DNA of 64,000 bases from Nostoc calcicola FACHB-3891 (GCF_014697355.1 NZ_JACJRQ010000040.1:1-64000); one strand, 5' to 3'. Numbered from the stretch's first letter, positions 51,831-61,854 are shown. The notes: generated by a model from the sequence alone, not told the origin. Numbers and translations: made by a program.

Positions 51831-52544
51831 TTAACCAACTTTATAAAGAACACCAAACTCACCTTGAACATAAAATGTGATATCAGAATGTTGTGCTAAA
51901 AATTCTTGTGTTCCAGATATTACTTGTTCTCCCCAGTAACCGGAGCCAGCATCATGAAGTATTATCATTCCTCCAGGAGCTATATAAGAATAAATAAGTG
52001 TCAGATCACTATAAACAGAAGATTTTCTATGATCAGCATCTAAAAACACTATTTCAAATGAACCATATTGTTCACAGATGCGTTCACCTATAATTTGATA
52101 TGATTGAATATTAACACCATAACTCGCTAGTTTTTCTATACACTCTTGTACGGGATAACAAGAAAAAAAACCTTTATGGAGGGTAATTTGTTCTACTATG
52201 CCTAACTTTTTTATGAGCTTTTTGAAAAAATAAAAGGCTGTTTGACTAGTATTTGTGTAGTAATTACCAGAACCAAGACAAACGTGAGCTTGAGTAGGCA
52301 GATCGGGATCGACGCAAACAATATGAGCCTGCGGAATACTTAGTCCTAAGACAACTGATGAAACTCCTACAAAGGTACCAACTTCTAAAATTCTTTTTGG
52401 ATTTCGATGAGAGCTTAAAATAATATTAATTAATTCTTTTGCATCATTGTTTGTAATACAAATATGTTCTAAGAATTCTCTCTCTAAACCTTCTTCATTT
52501 AGAAATGATAATGCTTGATTACGAATATTTTCTGGTATCATCAT
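51831..52544 (-). CDS. Class I SAM-dependent methyltransferase
   Basis: 237 residues. Motif I ILEVGTFVGVSSVVLGLS, motif II IVCVDPDLP, FEIVFLDADHRKSSVYSDL (DxDH after motif IV, as in O-methyltransferase/cephalosporin-hydroxylase-like proteins), and PGGMIILHDAGS. It resembles small O-methyltransferases that modify sugars or phenolics. There are ~200-bp gaps on both sides, so it may have its own promoter, though all the neighbours share its direction. Confidence 0.75.
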   Translation of the reverse strand: MMIPENIRNQALSFLNEEGLEREFLEHICITNNDAKELINIILSSHRNPKRILEVGTFVGVSSVVLGLSIPQAHIVCVDPDLPTQAHVCLGSGNYYTNTSQTAFYFFKKLIKKLGIVEQITLHKGFFSCYPVQECIEKLASYGVNIQSYQIIGERICEQYGSFEIVFLDADHRKSSVYSDLTLIYSYIAPGGMIILHDAGSGYWGEQVISGTQEFLAQHSDITFYVQGEFGVLYKVG

Positions 52545-52774
52545 TAGTAACTGGAGTTTGCTAACAAGTTTAAATATATAGGAAATCGGGGAATATGGAA
52601 GGCATCGGTAGAAAAAATGGTGGTATTATTCCTTGTTTTTACATTCTTATACTTGCGTTTCAGTCACTACTATTCAAAGCGGGAAATCTTTACTTTATTC
52701 GCTAACCTGAATGTAAAATTAAATTCTTTTTCAAGATAACTTTCCATGTAGTCGGCAAATACTCTCAAAAAGAC

Positions 52775-54544
52775 TTATCTTTCATGATATTTTCTTTTTT
52801 TCGAGTAAACAAAAATACAGTTTTTGTCATATTTGAGATTATGCCAATATTTTGCAGGCTTGAACTCTATTAAATGTTTAAAAAAGTCACTAACAGCAAA
52901 AGAATATCCTATACCATAATCGAGTTGCATTTTGAAATTATTAATATCTGAATTATCAACGGAGATTCTTGGTATTTCAAACAAGTCAGAATCGGATGAG
53001 GTTAATGTACTAATACAAGTTAAACCAGCCTCAAATCCAAATTTTTTTAATAACAATTTAGTCCTCTGTGTGAAGCTACCGCTTGGATATGCAAGATACT
53101 TAGCATTAATATCAATGCTTAAAAGTTTACTTCTACATTCTTTTAACTCATTATAAAATTCTTGTTCAGATAGTTTTTCAAAAGGTATATGGCTATGACC
53201 ATGTGCTTGAAAAGAAACACCTTTACTATGTAAATATTTAATCTCATCTATTGCTAATAGTGGTATTGAATTTGGCATCTCTTCTGTTTTCCAACCATTA
53301 ACTGAACCAATAAAAAATGTCGGGATAAAAACAGTTACAGGAAATCTATATTGATTAACTATTTCAAATGCTTTCCAAAAATCCTTATAACCATCATCAA
53401 AAGTTATAACAACTGTTTTCTTTGGTATTTTATGTTTGTTCTGTATAAAGTTAACTGCTGTTTCTAGAGAAACAACATTATAATTATTCTTAAACAAATA
53501 TTCCATTTGTTCTTTAAAGCAAATACTACTTACAGAAAATTTTGAATTATCATCAGCAATACGATGATACAGTAATATACTTAATGGATTACCTACTAAA
53601 TCATCAAATTGTTTTCTATTTCCTAATTTATCTAAAACCCCTTCCCAATATTTGTAATCGGCTACTGCCCATAAAATACCTTCAAGATATTTTGAATAAA
53701 TTTTTTGATTATGCAAGTTATCAAGTAAGTTTGATAACTTGTCTATAAAAACTTTAGTGATTGACGAATTATTTAAAAGATAATATCTGAGTTTAAGTAT
53801 GAACCAAGGAGCTTGATAAAAACAACTAAGTAATAAGTCTTTTTTTAATTCTGAATGTTTGTCAACCAATTCAACATCAGCAATACCTAATAATTTATAA
53901 TCATCTAAAAACTGACTTGGCTTTTTTTCATAATTTTGATAAGCTTTCGCTTCTTTATAAAATGCAAATTTGGCACCTGCTTTGATAAGGCGATAACCTA
54001 ATTCCGAGTCTTTTCTGCCCCAGCGAGAAAACTGCTCATCAAATCCACCTACTTTGAAAAATAACTCCTTTTTTATAGAAAAATGACCTGAGCAAAGAGA
54101 ATCAAAAAAAGAAACATCTTCATTAAAACTTAACTGCCATCCTTCTGTCCAATCATAAATAACCTCACGAAAGAAAGAAGAATGAGGCAAACTATCTAAT
54201 GGAAAATGTCCAATAATTACATCATATTGATTCGACAAATGATATTGAAAATGATTATTTACCAAATTTTCATCAAATCGCATATCATCATCTAAAAAGA
54301 GCAGAATATCGCCAAAAGCTATTCTTGAACCTGCATTTAAGGAAATTGCAGCCCCTTGATTTTTATAAAAAATTATTTTATTTACAGACGGATATAAATT
54401 TAGCATTTCTATCGAGCCATCGTTACTACCATCCAGAACAACTATAATCTCAAATTGCACATCTGTTCTTTGTTTCAACAATGTTATAATAGCTATTTCA
54501 AGGCTTTTTCTCCTATTAAAAGAAGAAATGATTATTGAGATCAT
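52775..54544 (-). CDS. GT2 glycosyltransferase fused to polysaccharide deacetylase
   Basis: 589 residues. Residues 1-~230 are a GT-A family 2 domain: ISIIISSFNRRKSLEIAI, IIVVLDGSNDGS, LLFLDDDMRFD (DxD-type) and FSRWGRKDSELGYRL. A ~100-residue helical linker follows. Residues ~320-589 are a NodB-type deacetylase: KKTVVITFDDGYKDFWKAF (Asp-Asp), HGHSHIPFEKLS (metal His pair), and LAYPSGSFTQRTKLLLKKFGFEAG. The fusion suggests addition of an N-acetylated sugar followed by deacetylation. Cytoplasmic by lack of a signal peptide. Confidence 0.88.
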   Translation of the reverse strand: MISIIISSFNRRKSLEIAIITLLKQRTDVQFEIIVVLDGSNDGSIEMLNLYPSVNKIIFYKNQGAAISLNAGSRIAFGDILLFLDDDMRFDENLVNNHFQYHLSNQYDVIIGHFPLDSLPHSSFFREVIYDWTEGWQLSFNEDVSFFDSLCSGHFSIKKELFFKVGGFDEQFSRWGRKDSELGYRLIKAGAKFAFYKEAKAYQNYEKKPSQFLDDYKLLGIADVELVDKHSELKKDLLLSCFYQAPWFILKLRYYLLNNSSITKVFIDKLSNLLDNLHNQKIYSKYLEGILWAVADYKYWEGVLDKLGNRKQFDDLVGNPLSILLYHRIADDNSKFSVSSICFKEQMEYLFKNNYNVVSLETAVNFIQNKHKIPKKTVVITFDDGYKDFWKAFEIVNQYRFPVTVFIPTFFIGSVNGWKTEEMPNSIPLLAIDEIKYLHSKGVSFQAHGHSHIPFEKLSEQEFYNELKECRSKLLSIDINAKYLAYPSGSFTQRTKLLLKKFGFEAGLTCISTLTSSDSDLFEIPRISVDNSDINNFKMQLDYGIGYSFAVSDFFKHLIEFKPAKYWHNLKYDKNCIFVYSKKRKYHER

Positions 54545-54590
54545 ATTATTTTTACACTCTAACTACAGTATTATATTTACGCTCAGTTAT

Positions 54591-55826
54591 TTACTCATAT
54601 TCTAAACATTTTCCTAACATATTAATAAAATTATTAATATGTTCAATATTAACTATTAAAGGTGGTGCAATAAAAATAATATTGTCTATTTGTCCTACAA
54701 TAAAGTGTTTATCAAGTAACGCTTTTTCTAACCATTTATGAGTTTTATGATTTTTATGAATATTGCTATCAAATTCAATTGCCCACAATAATCCTTTACC
54801 TCGTACTGAAGTTACCAATCTCTTATCAAATAGTGATTGTAAGGCAGTTTGAATCATCTCACCTTTTTGTAGCGATAATTTAGGTGCGTCAATTTCTTTA
54901 AGTATTTTCAAGGTTTCTAAACCACAAGCACAACAAACAGGATGGTTCAAATTTGTCTGTCCATGACGAAAAGATCCTTTTTCATCAAAAACTTTCCAAA
55001 TTTTCTCACTTACAATTACAACTGATAATGGTAAATAACCATTTGCAAGCACTTTACCTCCAATAATAATTTCAGGCTCTAATTGATTTGTTAAAAACCA
55101 TTCTCCACACCTTCCAAAGCCAGTAGTTACTTCATCGCAAATTAATAAAATATTATATTTCAAACAAAGATTTTTAATAGCTTTCAAATATTTTTCTGAA
55201 ATTTCTACAACTCCGCCATTTCCTAAAATAGGCTCAAGCATTATTGCACCTATTGTATTATCCTTCTTAAGGATGAATTCCAATTTATCTATATCACCAT
55301 CATTTTGAGGTAAATCAAAAAAGGTAAAACCATTTAAATAAGGTTTGAAAGGTTCCTTACTATATTCTTCTCCACTGGCTGACAACGCCCCTATTGTTTG
55401 TCCATGATAACCATTTTTTAGGGTAGCAATTGTATTTCGGTTAGTATTATTTAGATATGAATATTGACGGATTAACTTGATTGAAGCTTCTACTGCTTCT
55501 GTGCCACTATTATGAAAAAGCATACGTGGATTTGAAATATTAGCAATAGATTGAATTTCTTGTGCAAGCTCTAAAGCTGGTTCATTTCCAAAACTACTGC
55601 CTTTTACAAAAGTGACCTTTTTCATTTGTTCCGTTACTGCTTTAACTATTCGTTCCTCAGAATAGCCAAGTATTACGTTTCTAATACCAGAAGATAGATC
55701 AATATATTCAATACCCTGACTATCAATGACAGTACATCCATAAGAATCTACAATTGTAATTGGATTGTCTAAAAAACTAGGCATATCCATATATCCAAGC
55801 CATAATGGGTATTTATTTGTGCTCAT
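54591..55826 (-). CDS. Class III PLP-dependent aminotransferase
   Basis: 411 residues from the ATG at 55826 (MSTNKYPLWLGY); an upstream in-frame ATG at 55859 would overlap the previous gene by 47 bp. Conserved features: FHNSGTEAVEASIKLIRQY (cofactor loop), KNGYHGQTIGALSASG, LLICDEVTTGFGRCGEWF (Asp binding the pyridine N), and IIIGGKVLANGYLPLSVVI with the Schiff-base Lys. These are subgroup II/class III aminotransferases acting on omega-amino groups or, in glycan clusters, on keto-sugars or glutamate semialdehyde-like substrates. It overlaps the upstream glycosyltransferase gene by 14 bp. Confidence 0.88.
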   Translation of the reverse strand: MSTNKYPLWLGYMDMPSFLDNPITIVDSYGCTVIDSQGIEYIDLSSGIRNVILGYSEERIVKAVTEQMKKVTFVKGSSFGNEPALELAQEIQSIANISNPRMLFHNSGTEAVEASIKLIRQYSYLNNTNRNTIATLKNGYHGQTIGALSASGEEYSKEPFKPYLNGFTFFDLPQNDGDIDKLEFILKKDNTIGAIMLEPILGNGGVVEISEKYLKAIKNLCLKYNILLICDEVTTGFGRCGEWFLTNQLEPEIIIGGKVLANGYLPLSVVIVSEKIWKVFDEKGSFRHGQTNLNHPVCCACGLETLKILKEIDAPKLSLQKGEMIQTALQSLFDKRLVTSVRGKGLLWAIEFDSNIHKNHKTHKWLEKALLDKHFIVGQIDNIIFIAPPLIVNIEHINNFINMLGKCLEYE

Positions 55827-57012
55827 TATAATCTCTAAATTTAAGAAAAACAGTTTCAAATTGCTTTGCTATATTACATGGCTTTAAATGTTCTGTATGC
55901 TGTTTTGACAACCTGCCTTTTTTCTTTCTAAACTCAAAATCAAGTAAAAGACGCTGTACAATTTGTTGAAAATCATCTTTTGAATCAAATAATAAATCTG
56001 AATCTTTGATTAGTTCTCTAAAAACTTCTTTGTTTTGAGCAATTACTGGTTTTGAGTTAACCATCACATCAGCTATTGACATACTCCATAATGCACCCGT
56101 CCTAATTGGTGCTATACCAAAATCAATATCTTGTAATTTTCTATAATACTCTTCTTGACTTGTAAAATGAATTATTTCAATAAAATTCAATTTACTTAAA
56201 TAGTGTTTGATGTTAGTTACACTTACATCTAAATTTTCTCTAGCAATTGAGCGGTTGGCAGTAGGATCGGTTACTATCAAATTGAAATTTATATTTTCGT
56301 AAATTTCTTCTAACCATTCAAATACTAGCTTGCCTCCATAATGATTATATAATCTATGATTATAAATTATAGATGGAATTACATTATTATGTTTTTTTTG
56401 ATTGTCATTGGCTAAAATAATATCTGCAACAGGCGGTGGAATTATTGAAAATTTATTTTTTAAAATATCAGATTTTCCTGATGCATTTAAAAATAACTCA
56501 TAAGCAAAATTACTTCCAATTATATTATGATCCGAATACACCGCAGATTCAACTTGTCTTTGCCAAATATATGGTGCTATACCATTTAAATTCAAACTTT
56601 CATCAAAAATACAAGTATTATTATTATAATTAAAGCCTTGTATTGCAATATAATGGAAATAAGTGATAACGGGTATCTTTTTTCCTGTTATTTCAGTTAT
56701 AAGAACGGATAAGGAAATAGTTAATTCACTTTGATTCACAAATAAAATATCAATTTTATTTGCAATATTATTGAGTGCGGTTTTAAGTTCTATCCAATTT
56801 ATACCAAAACGAACACCATATTTGCTGTCTGTAAAATCAATTTCAATACAATTTATATTTTTGACGAGGCTACTTGTACCTCTTGAGGCAACAAGCCAAA
56901 CTTCATGTTCATTATTAGCGAGATGATTTAATAAAGTGCGTTGGAATACAAAACCACTATCAGCCTCAAGATTAGATAAATTACTAATATTTAAAAATGA
57001 TAATATTTTCAT
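55813..57012 (-). CDS. Glycosyltransferase (GT-B, group 1-like)
   Basis: 399 residues from the ATG at 57012, which forms an ATGA overlap with the upstream stop. N-terminal Rossmann half: MKILSFLNISNLSNLEADSGF, LANNEHEVWLVASRG and IDILFVNQSELTISLSVLI. C-terminal half: IHFTSQEEYYRKLQDIDFGIAPIRTGALWSMSIADVMVNSKPVIAQNKEVFRELI, which resembles the nucleotide-sugar-binding end of GT4-type enzymes. Donor and acceptor are unknown. Part of a coupled four-gene run. Confidence 0.7.
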   Translation of the reverse strand: MKILSFLNISNLSNLEADSGFVFQRTLLNHLANNEHEVWLVASRGTSSLVKNINCIEIDFTDSKYGVRFGINWIELKTALNNIANKIDILFVNQSELTISLSVLITEITGKKIPVITYFHYIAIQGFNYNNNTCIFDESLNLNGIAPYIWQRQVESAVYSDHNIIGSNFAYELFLNASGKSDILKNKFSIIPPPVADIILANDNQKKHNNVIPSIIYNHRLYNHYGGKLVFEWLEEIYENINFNLIVTDPTANRSIARENLDVSVTNIKHYLSKLNFIEIIHFTSQEEYYRKLQDIDFGIAPIRTGALWSMSIADVMVNSKPVIAQNKEVFRELIKDSDLLFDSKDDFQQIVQRLLLDFEFRKKKGRLSKQHTEHLKPCNIAKQFETVFLKFRDYNEHK

Positions 57013-58379
57013 ATTTGATTTGCCCATTGAAAAATATTAATAATTTTTAAATCCAGTGTTGATTGAGTAGCATTACTAGATATGGCATTAAATAAATCTT
57101 CTAATAAATATTTTGCATAAATCATTTCGTCCGATTTTAGATATTTTCCATTTAAAACAGGTTTACTACCGTCTGTTTCCGAATAATCATCAATAATTAG
57201 CCAATCATTAGTTTTAGCATCTTTATCAAGCTGTGTCCCTGGATGATTAACTGGATAATTAATACCAATACTATACGGTCTACAACTTAATAATAGTTTG
57301 GCTGTCTGCAAAATACTATTTCTTGTTTCTCCTGGAAATCCAACCATTAGTAAGAATGCTATTTTGATGCCTAACTCACTGCTTAAAACACAAATTTTTT
57401 TTAACATTTCATCAGATACTCCTGGTTTTAATAAAGAATAGCGAAGGTTATAATCACCAGACTCTACTCCTATATTGATGCCTACACAACCTGCTTTTGC
57501 CATTAATTCCAGTAATTGGCTGTCAAGACAGTCTGCTCTTGTTTCGCACCACCACTTTAGAGAGAAATCTTCTGAGATGAATTCATTACAAAGTTCTATT
57601 ATTCTTTTACGATTTATTGTAAAAACAGGATCTCTAAAAAGAATTTTATTAATTCCTAAATTTAAGATTTCTTTAATTTCCGATATTACTAAATATACTG
57701 CTCTATATCTCAGTGTTTTTCCTTGTGTTAGTGGATAAGGGCAATAATAACTACAGGGGTAAGGACATCCCCGACTTGTCTGCATAGTTGCACAATTACC
57801 CAATTTTGGATAAAAATATAACTCGTTTTTGAGAAATTTTCTATCTAGATTTGGTAAATAATTTAAATTTTGTATTAATGGCTTTTGTTTGACAATAACT
57901 TTTTCGTCCTGATAATATGCAGTACCTATCCTTTCACCATTAATAAGTATATCGACTATTTTATCTTCGCATTCCCCAATTAGACAATATTGTATTGCTT
58001 GACTTGACAATATAGATGTAAGCAACTCTATATTTTCTGTTTTTATTCTTGCTATAATATTTTTACAGTATGTATAAATTAACCTAGCAAAAGAAATATC
58101 ATTGTATAAGGTTGGTATAGAGAATTGAATGATAATATAATCATATTTGGTAATTTTAAAATGAGAAATTACATTATCTAAATTTAATGATTCGGCAATA
58201 CAATCAATATACTTAACATTTAAAGAATTATTTTGATTTATACAAGTGGCGATTTGTAACAAATCAATAGAGGGTAAACTATATCCTGAGTTAGGCTCGA
58301 AGCCTAATCCTCCTGCATAATCGTGAATTATCTTATTATCTGAATTTGGAGGATTAATAAGACATACATTGTATTTCAT
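57009..58379 (-). CDS. Radical SAM protein with B12-binding-like N-terminal domain
   Basis: 456 residues. The N-terminal ~190 residues (YNVCLINPPNSDN, PSIDLLQIATCINQ, YIIIQFSIPTLYND) have the fold order of cobalamin-binding domains, though without a DxHxxG motif. The radical SAM core starts at TSRGCPYPCSYYCPYP, a C-x3-C-x3-C cluster motif where C-x3-C-x2-C is usual. INIGVESGDYNLR and IKIAFLLMVGFPGET complete the barrel. Related enzymes methylate or rearrange unactivated carbons. It could C-methylate a sugar in this cluster. Coupled to both neighbours by 4-bp overlaps. Confidence 0.82.
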   Translation of the reverse strand: MKYNVCLINPPNSDNKIIHDYAGGLGFEPNSGYSLPSIDLLQIATCINQNNSLNVKYIDCIAESLNLDNVISHFKITKYDYIIIQFSIPTLYNDISFARLIYTYCKNIIARIKTENIELLTSILSSQAIQYCLIGECEDKIVDILINGERIGTAYYQDEKVIVKQKPLIQNLNYLPNLDRKFLKNELYFYPKLGNCATMQTSRGCPYPCSYYCPYPLTQGKTLRYRAVYLVISEIKEILNLGINKILFRDPVFTINRKRIIELCNEFISEDFSLKWWCETRADCLDSQLLELMAKAGCVGINIGVESGDYNLRYSLLKPGVSDEMLKKICVLSSELGIKIAFLLMVGFPGETRNSILQTAKLLLSCRPYSIGINYPVNHPGTQLDKDAKTNDWLIIDDYSETDGSKPVLNGKYLKSDEMIYAKYLLEDLFNAISSNATQSTLDLKIINIFQWANQI

Positions 58380-59104
58380 ATATCAAAATTTTGTTTTAGT
58401 AAGTACACAGATTTTCTAACTTCTTCTATTTGTTCTTTACGAGATAAAATACCTTTATTTGTATAATGCCATCTATATCGGTAAAGAACTTCAGGTACCC
58501 TAACAAATTTATAATTATCTTTTGCCATTCTTAACAAAAGCTCATAATCTTCAGCATAAAGATAGTTTTCATCATATCCACCGATTTTGAGCAAAGATTT
58601 AGTCTTATAAAGACGAACATGACCAAACGGTACAAAGTTATTTGGTTCTCCCAGCTTATTATGTAAACTAATCAGTTGATTCAATGGATCTATCGGTTCA
58701 GGGTTAAAGACAAGTTTAATCGTTGAGCCTTTATAATCAATAAATTCATAATCAGAATAAATAACATCGGCTTCTAAATTATTGAGTGCCAATTCTACTG
58801 TTTTTTCTAATGTAAAAAAATTCAATTCATCATCAGAATCCAAACCAATAATATAATCGCTATCGATTAATTTTAAAACATGATTCCAGCAAGAAGCTGT
58901 ACCACCATTAGGCTTGGAAAATATTTTTATTTTATTTTCATACTCATAGATAATTTCGCTTGTCTTATCTGTGCTACCATCATTTACTACCCATATTTCA
59001 TAATTTTTATAACTTTGATCTAATGCACTATTTAAGCATTGCCTTATAAAGTTTTCTTGGTTATAAGTGGGAATTAATATAATTACTTTTGGTATGGCTT
59101 TCAT
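58376..59104 (-). CDS. Family 2 glycosyltransferase
   Basis: 242 residues. GT-A fold: IIILIPTYNQENFIRQCLNSALDQSYKNYEIWVVNDGSTDKT, FSKPNGGTASCWNHVLKLIDSDYIIGLDSDDELN (DSD metal motif) and KIGGYDENYLYAEDYELLLRMAKDNY. Size and motifs are typical. First gene of the cluster's minus-strand operon; its stop overlaps the start of the radical SAM gene by 4 bp. Confidence 0.9.
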   Translation of the reverse strand: MKAIPKVIILIPTYNQENFIRQCLNSALDQSYKNYEIWVVNDGSTDKTSEIIYEYENKIKIFSKPNGGTASCWNHVLKLIDSDYIIGLDSDDELNFFTLEKTVELALNNLEADVIYSDYEFIDYKGSTIKLVFNPEPIDPLNQLISLHNKLGEPNNFVPFGHVRLYKTKSLLKIGGYDENYLYAEDYELLLRMAKDNYKFVRVPEVLYRYRWHYTNKGILSRKEQIEEVRKSVYLLKQNFDI

Positions 59105-59303
59105 ATTAGTAACTCATTTATAAAAAGTTTAGCCTCACGGTAGACATTAAAAATCATAATAGACTGAGAAAGTCTGGTTTACACTAAATTTTTATTAAAT
59201 AGCTATTAATTAAGTAATTTAACTAAATAAAACGTAAAACTTACTTATATTTATTTACATTGAAGCTGCATAGTAATTTATCTAGCTGCTTCTGTCATTT
59301 GGC

Positions 59304-59462
59304 TCAATTGATGACACGCCCTAGAACAAGGCTCAATCGAATATATAAACGGTAAATCCGCCTATTAAGTAATATTTCGCCAACGGTATCCGTATCTTCG
59401 TATAGTATTTTAACGATCACTTGAATATGTTCTTGAAGAGCTTGCTTTTGTTCTGGAGTCAT
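59304..59462 (-). pseudogene. Short transposase-like remnant
   Basis: 52-codon frame within the 433-bp divergent gap 59105-59537. It begins MTPEQKQALQEHIQVIVKIL followed by YEDTDTVGEILLNRRIYRLY. The first ~24 residues recall the N-termini of cyanobacterial ISKra4-type transposases, after which similarity fades. It is probably a decayed insertion-sequence fragment. The rest of the gap is AT-rich and should hold promoters for both directions. Confidence 0.3.
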
Positions 59463-59537
59463 CGGTAAGTAAATACACTCGTCTTACTTATCCTGACGAT
59501 TTTCGCCCTCTTTGCAAAAAACTGGGATGTTACCCTT

Positions 59538-60818
59538 ATGACTGAAAAAATTGCTGTAATTGGTCTAGGTTATGTAGGTTTACCTCTTGCTTTAGCTTTA
59601 GCAAAATATTTTCCTAATATTATTGGATTTGATATTAATTCAGATAGAATTAATCAATTACAAAATAATATAGATAGCACAGGAGAAATAAATGCTCATG
59701 ATTTACGCAATTCTCAATTAATTATTACCAATGATGTCGATCAACTTAAAAATACTAATTTTTTTATTATCGCTGTACCTACTCCAATAGATGCGTGCCA
59801 TCGTCCAGATTTAATATCTATAATTCAAGCTACAAAAACTATTGCTTCTGTTATTAAATGTGGTGCAATTATTGTATATGAATCAACTGTTTATCCTGGA
59901 GTAACAGAAGGTATTTGCGGTAAACTCATTGCCGAAAAGTCTGGTTTAAAACAAGGGATAGATTTTAAACTAGGTTATTCCCCTGAAAGAATTAATTTTG
60001 GAGATAAAAACCATACATTAGAAAAAATTGTTAAAGTTGTTGCTGGAGAAGATAAAGAAACTTTAGAAAAAATCGCTCAAATTTATAGAAAAATTATCAA
60101 AGCAGGAGTTTACAAAGCTACTTCCATTAAGGTTGCAGAAATGGCTAAAGTCATTGAAAATACACAAAGAGACTTAAATATTGCTTTAATGAATGAAATT
60201 GCTATTATTTGCGATAAGCTAGAGATTCGTACTAGTGACGTTTTAGCGGCAGCCAAAACAAAATGGAATTTTCTACCCTTTACTCCAGGCTTAGTAGGTG
60301 GACATTGTATCGGAGTTGATCCTTATTACCTTACCGCTAAAGCAGAAGAACTTGGTTATTATCCAGAAGTTATTCTAGCTGGTCGTCGAATTAATGATAG
60401 TATGGGACAATATTTAGGACAAAAACTGGTTAAGTTGCTAGTTAAAGCTAATTTATCTATAAAAGACGCAAAAGTAGGTATTTTAGGCATAACTTTTAAA
60501 GAAAATATTTCAGACATACGTAATAGTAAAGTAATAGATTTAATATCAGAATTGAAAGATTTTGGCATTCACCCTTTAGTTCATGATCCATTAGCTGATC
60601 ATAAAATTGTCAAACAAGAATATGACTTAGATTTAGTTAATTGGCGAGAATTGATTAATTTAGATGCTATTATTCTAGCAGTTCCTCATCTATCATATAT
60701 AGATAATGTTGAAGAAAAAATATTATCTAAATTAAAAAACAATGGTGTTTTAATGGATGTTAAGTCAGTAATTGATTTAAAAAAATTATCTTCTTCATTA
60801 ATTTACTGGAGTTTATAA
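59538..60818 (+). CDS. Nucleotide-sugar dehydrogenase (UDP-Glc/GlcNAc 6-dehydrogenase family)
   Basis: 426 residues. NAD-binding IAVIGLGYVGLPLALAL, FFIIAVPTPID, YESTVYPGVTE, ENTQRDLNIALMNEIA, the catalytic Cys in VGGHCIGVDPYYL, and VGILGITFKENISDIRNSKV. The enzyme oxidises the C6 of a UDP-hexose to the uronic acid with two NAD+. The TQRDLNIALMNEIA form is nearer the TviB/WbpA-type (UDP-GlcNAc) enzymes than plain Ugd, so the substrate is open. It is followed after 4 bp by the epimerase gene, with which it forms an operon. Confidence 0.9.
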   Translation: MTEKIAVIGLGYVGLPLALALAKYFPNIIGFDINSDRINQLQNNIDSTGEINAHDLRNSQLIITNDVDQLKNTNFFIIAVPTPIDACHRPDLISIIQATKTIASVIKCGAIIVYESTVYPGVTEGICGKLIAEKSGLKQGIDFKLGYSPERINFGDKNHTLEKIVKVVAGEDKETLEKIAQIYRKIIKAGVYKATSIKVAEMAKVIENTQRDLNIALMNEIAIICDKLEIRTSDVLAAAKTKWNFLPFTPGLVGGHCIGVDPYYLTAKAEELGYYPEVILAGRRINDSMGQYLGQKLVKLLVKANLSIKDAKVGILGITFKENISDIRNSKVIDLISELKDFGIHPLVHDPLADHKIVKQEYDLDLVNWRELINLDAIILAVPHLSYIDNVEEKILSKLKNNGVLMDVKSVIDLKKLSSSLIYWSL

Positions 60819-60822
60819 AAAT

Positions 60823-61854
60823 ATGAAAATTTTAGTGACTGGTGCAGCTGGCTTTATTGGTTTTCATTTGTCTAAAAGATTATTAAATTTAGGTCAAGAA
60901 GTAATAGGATTAGACAATCTCAATAATTACTATGATGTTTCTTTAAAAAATGCTCGTTTAGACCAACTTAATGAGCAAAAGTTATTTAATTTTTATAAAT
61001 TAGATTTATGTGATAGAGAAAAGCTTAATGAACTTTTTACCTTTCACCAATTTGATATTGTAGTCAACTTAGCTGCTCAAGCAGGAGTACGCTATTCATT
61101 AACTAATCCTTATATTTATGTTGATAGTAACTTAGTTGGATTTATTAATATTTTAGAAGGATGTCGTCACTCGAAAGTTAAGCATTTAGTGTTTGCATCT
61201 TCTAGTTCAGTTTATGGAGCAAATACCAAACTACCTTTTTCAGTTCATGACAATGTAGATCATCCAGCTAGCCTTTATGCAGCCACAAAAAAAGCTAATG
61301 AGTTAATGGCACATACATATAGCTATTTATATAATTTGCCTACTACTGGATTACGCTTTTTTACAGTATATGGTCCTTGGGGAAGACCGGATATGGCTTT
61401 ATTTATCTTTACCAAAGCTATATTAGAAGATAATCCTATTGATGTTTTTAATCATGGTCAAATGAGACGAGATTTTACATACATTGATGATGTTGTAGAA
61501 GGAGTAGTTAGAGTCATTAATAAAATTCCACGTCCTAATTCTCATTGCTCTGAGGCTCATCCCGGAACTAGTAATGCTCCTTACAAAATATATAACATTG
61601 GCAATAATCAGCCAATAGAACTAATTCAGTTCATTGAATGTATTGAGAATTGTTTAGGGAAAAAAGCAAAGAAAAACATGCTCCCAATCCAATTAGGTGA
61701 TGTTCCTCAAACTTATGCAAATATTGATGATTTGTTTCAAGATATTGGATTTATGCCTAATACATCTATTGAAGTAGGAATTAGAAATTTTATTAAATGG
61801 TATAAATATTACTATAAAGTGACATGCAATCAACAAGGAACAAGCACTCTCTAA
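60823..61854 (+). CDS. UDP-glucuronate 4-epimerase-like NAD-dependent epimerase
   Basis: 343 residues. Extended SDR: GAAGFIGFHLSKRLL (NAD loop), VIGLDNLNNYYDVSLKNARL (the insertion typical of UDP-glucuronate 4-epimerases), VVNLAAQAGVRYSLTNP, FASSSSVYGA, Tyr-x3-Lys in LYAATKKANELM, RFFTVYGPWGRPDMALF and RRDFTYIDDVVEG. With the upstream dehydrogenase, the pair should supply UDP-galacturonate (or the N-acetyl equivalent) for surface polysaccharide. It may also feed the adjacent glycosyltransferase cluster. Confidence 0.9.
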   Translation: MKILVTGAAGFIGFHLSKRLLNLGQEVIGLDNLNNYYDVSLKNARLDQLNEQKLFNFYKLDLCDREKLNELFTFHQFDIVVNLAAQAGVRYSLTNPYIYVDSNLVGFINILEGCRHSKVKHLVFASSSSVYGANTKLPFSVHDNVDHPASLYAATKKANELMAHTYSYLYNLPTTGLRFFTVYGPWGRPDMALFIFTKAILEDNPIDVFNHGQMRRDFTYIDDVVEGVVRVINKIPRPNSHCSEAHPGTSNAPYKIYNIGNNQPIELIQFIECIENCLGKKAKKNMLPIQLGDVPQTYANIDDLFQDIGFMPNTSIEVGIRNFIKWYKYYYKVTCNQQGTSTL

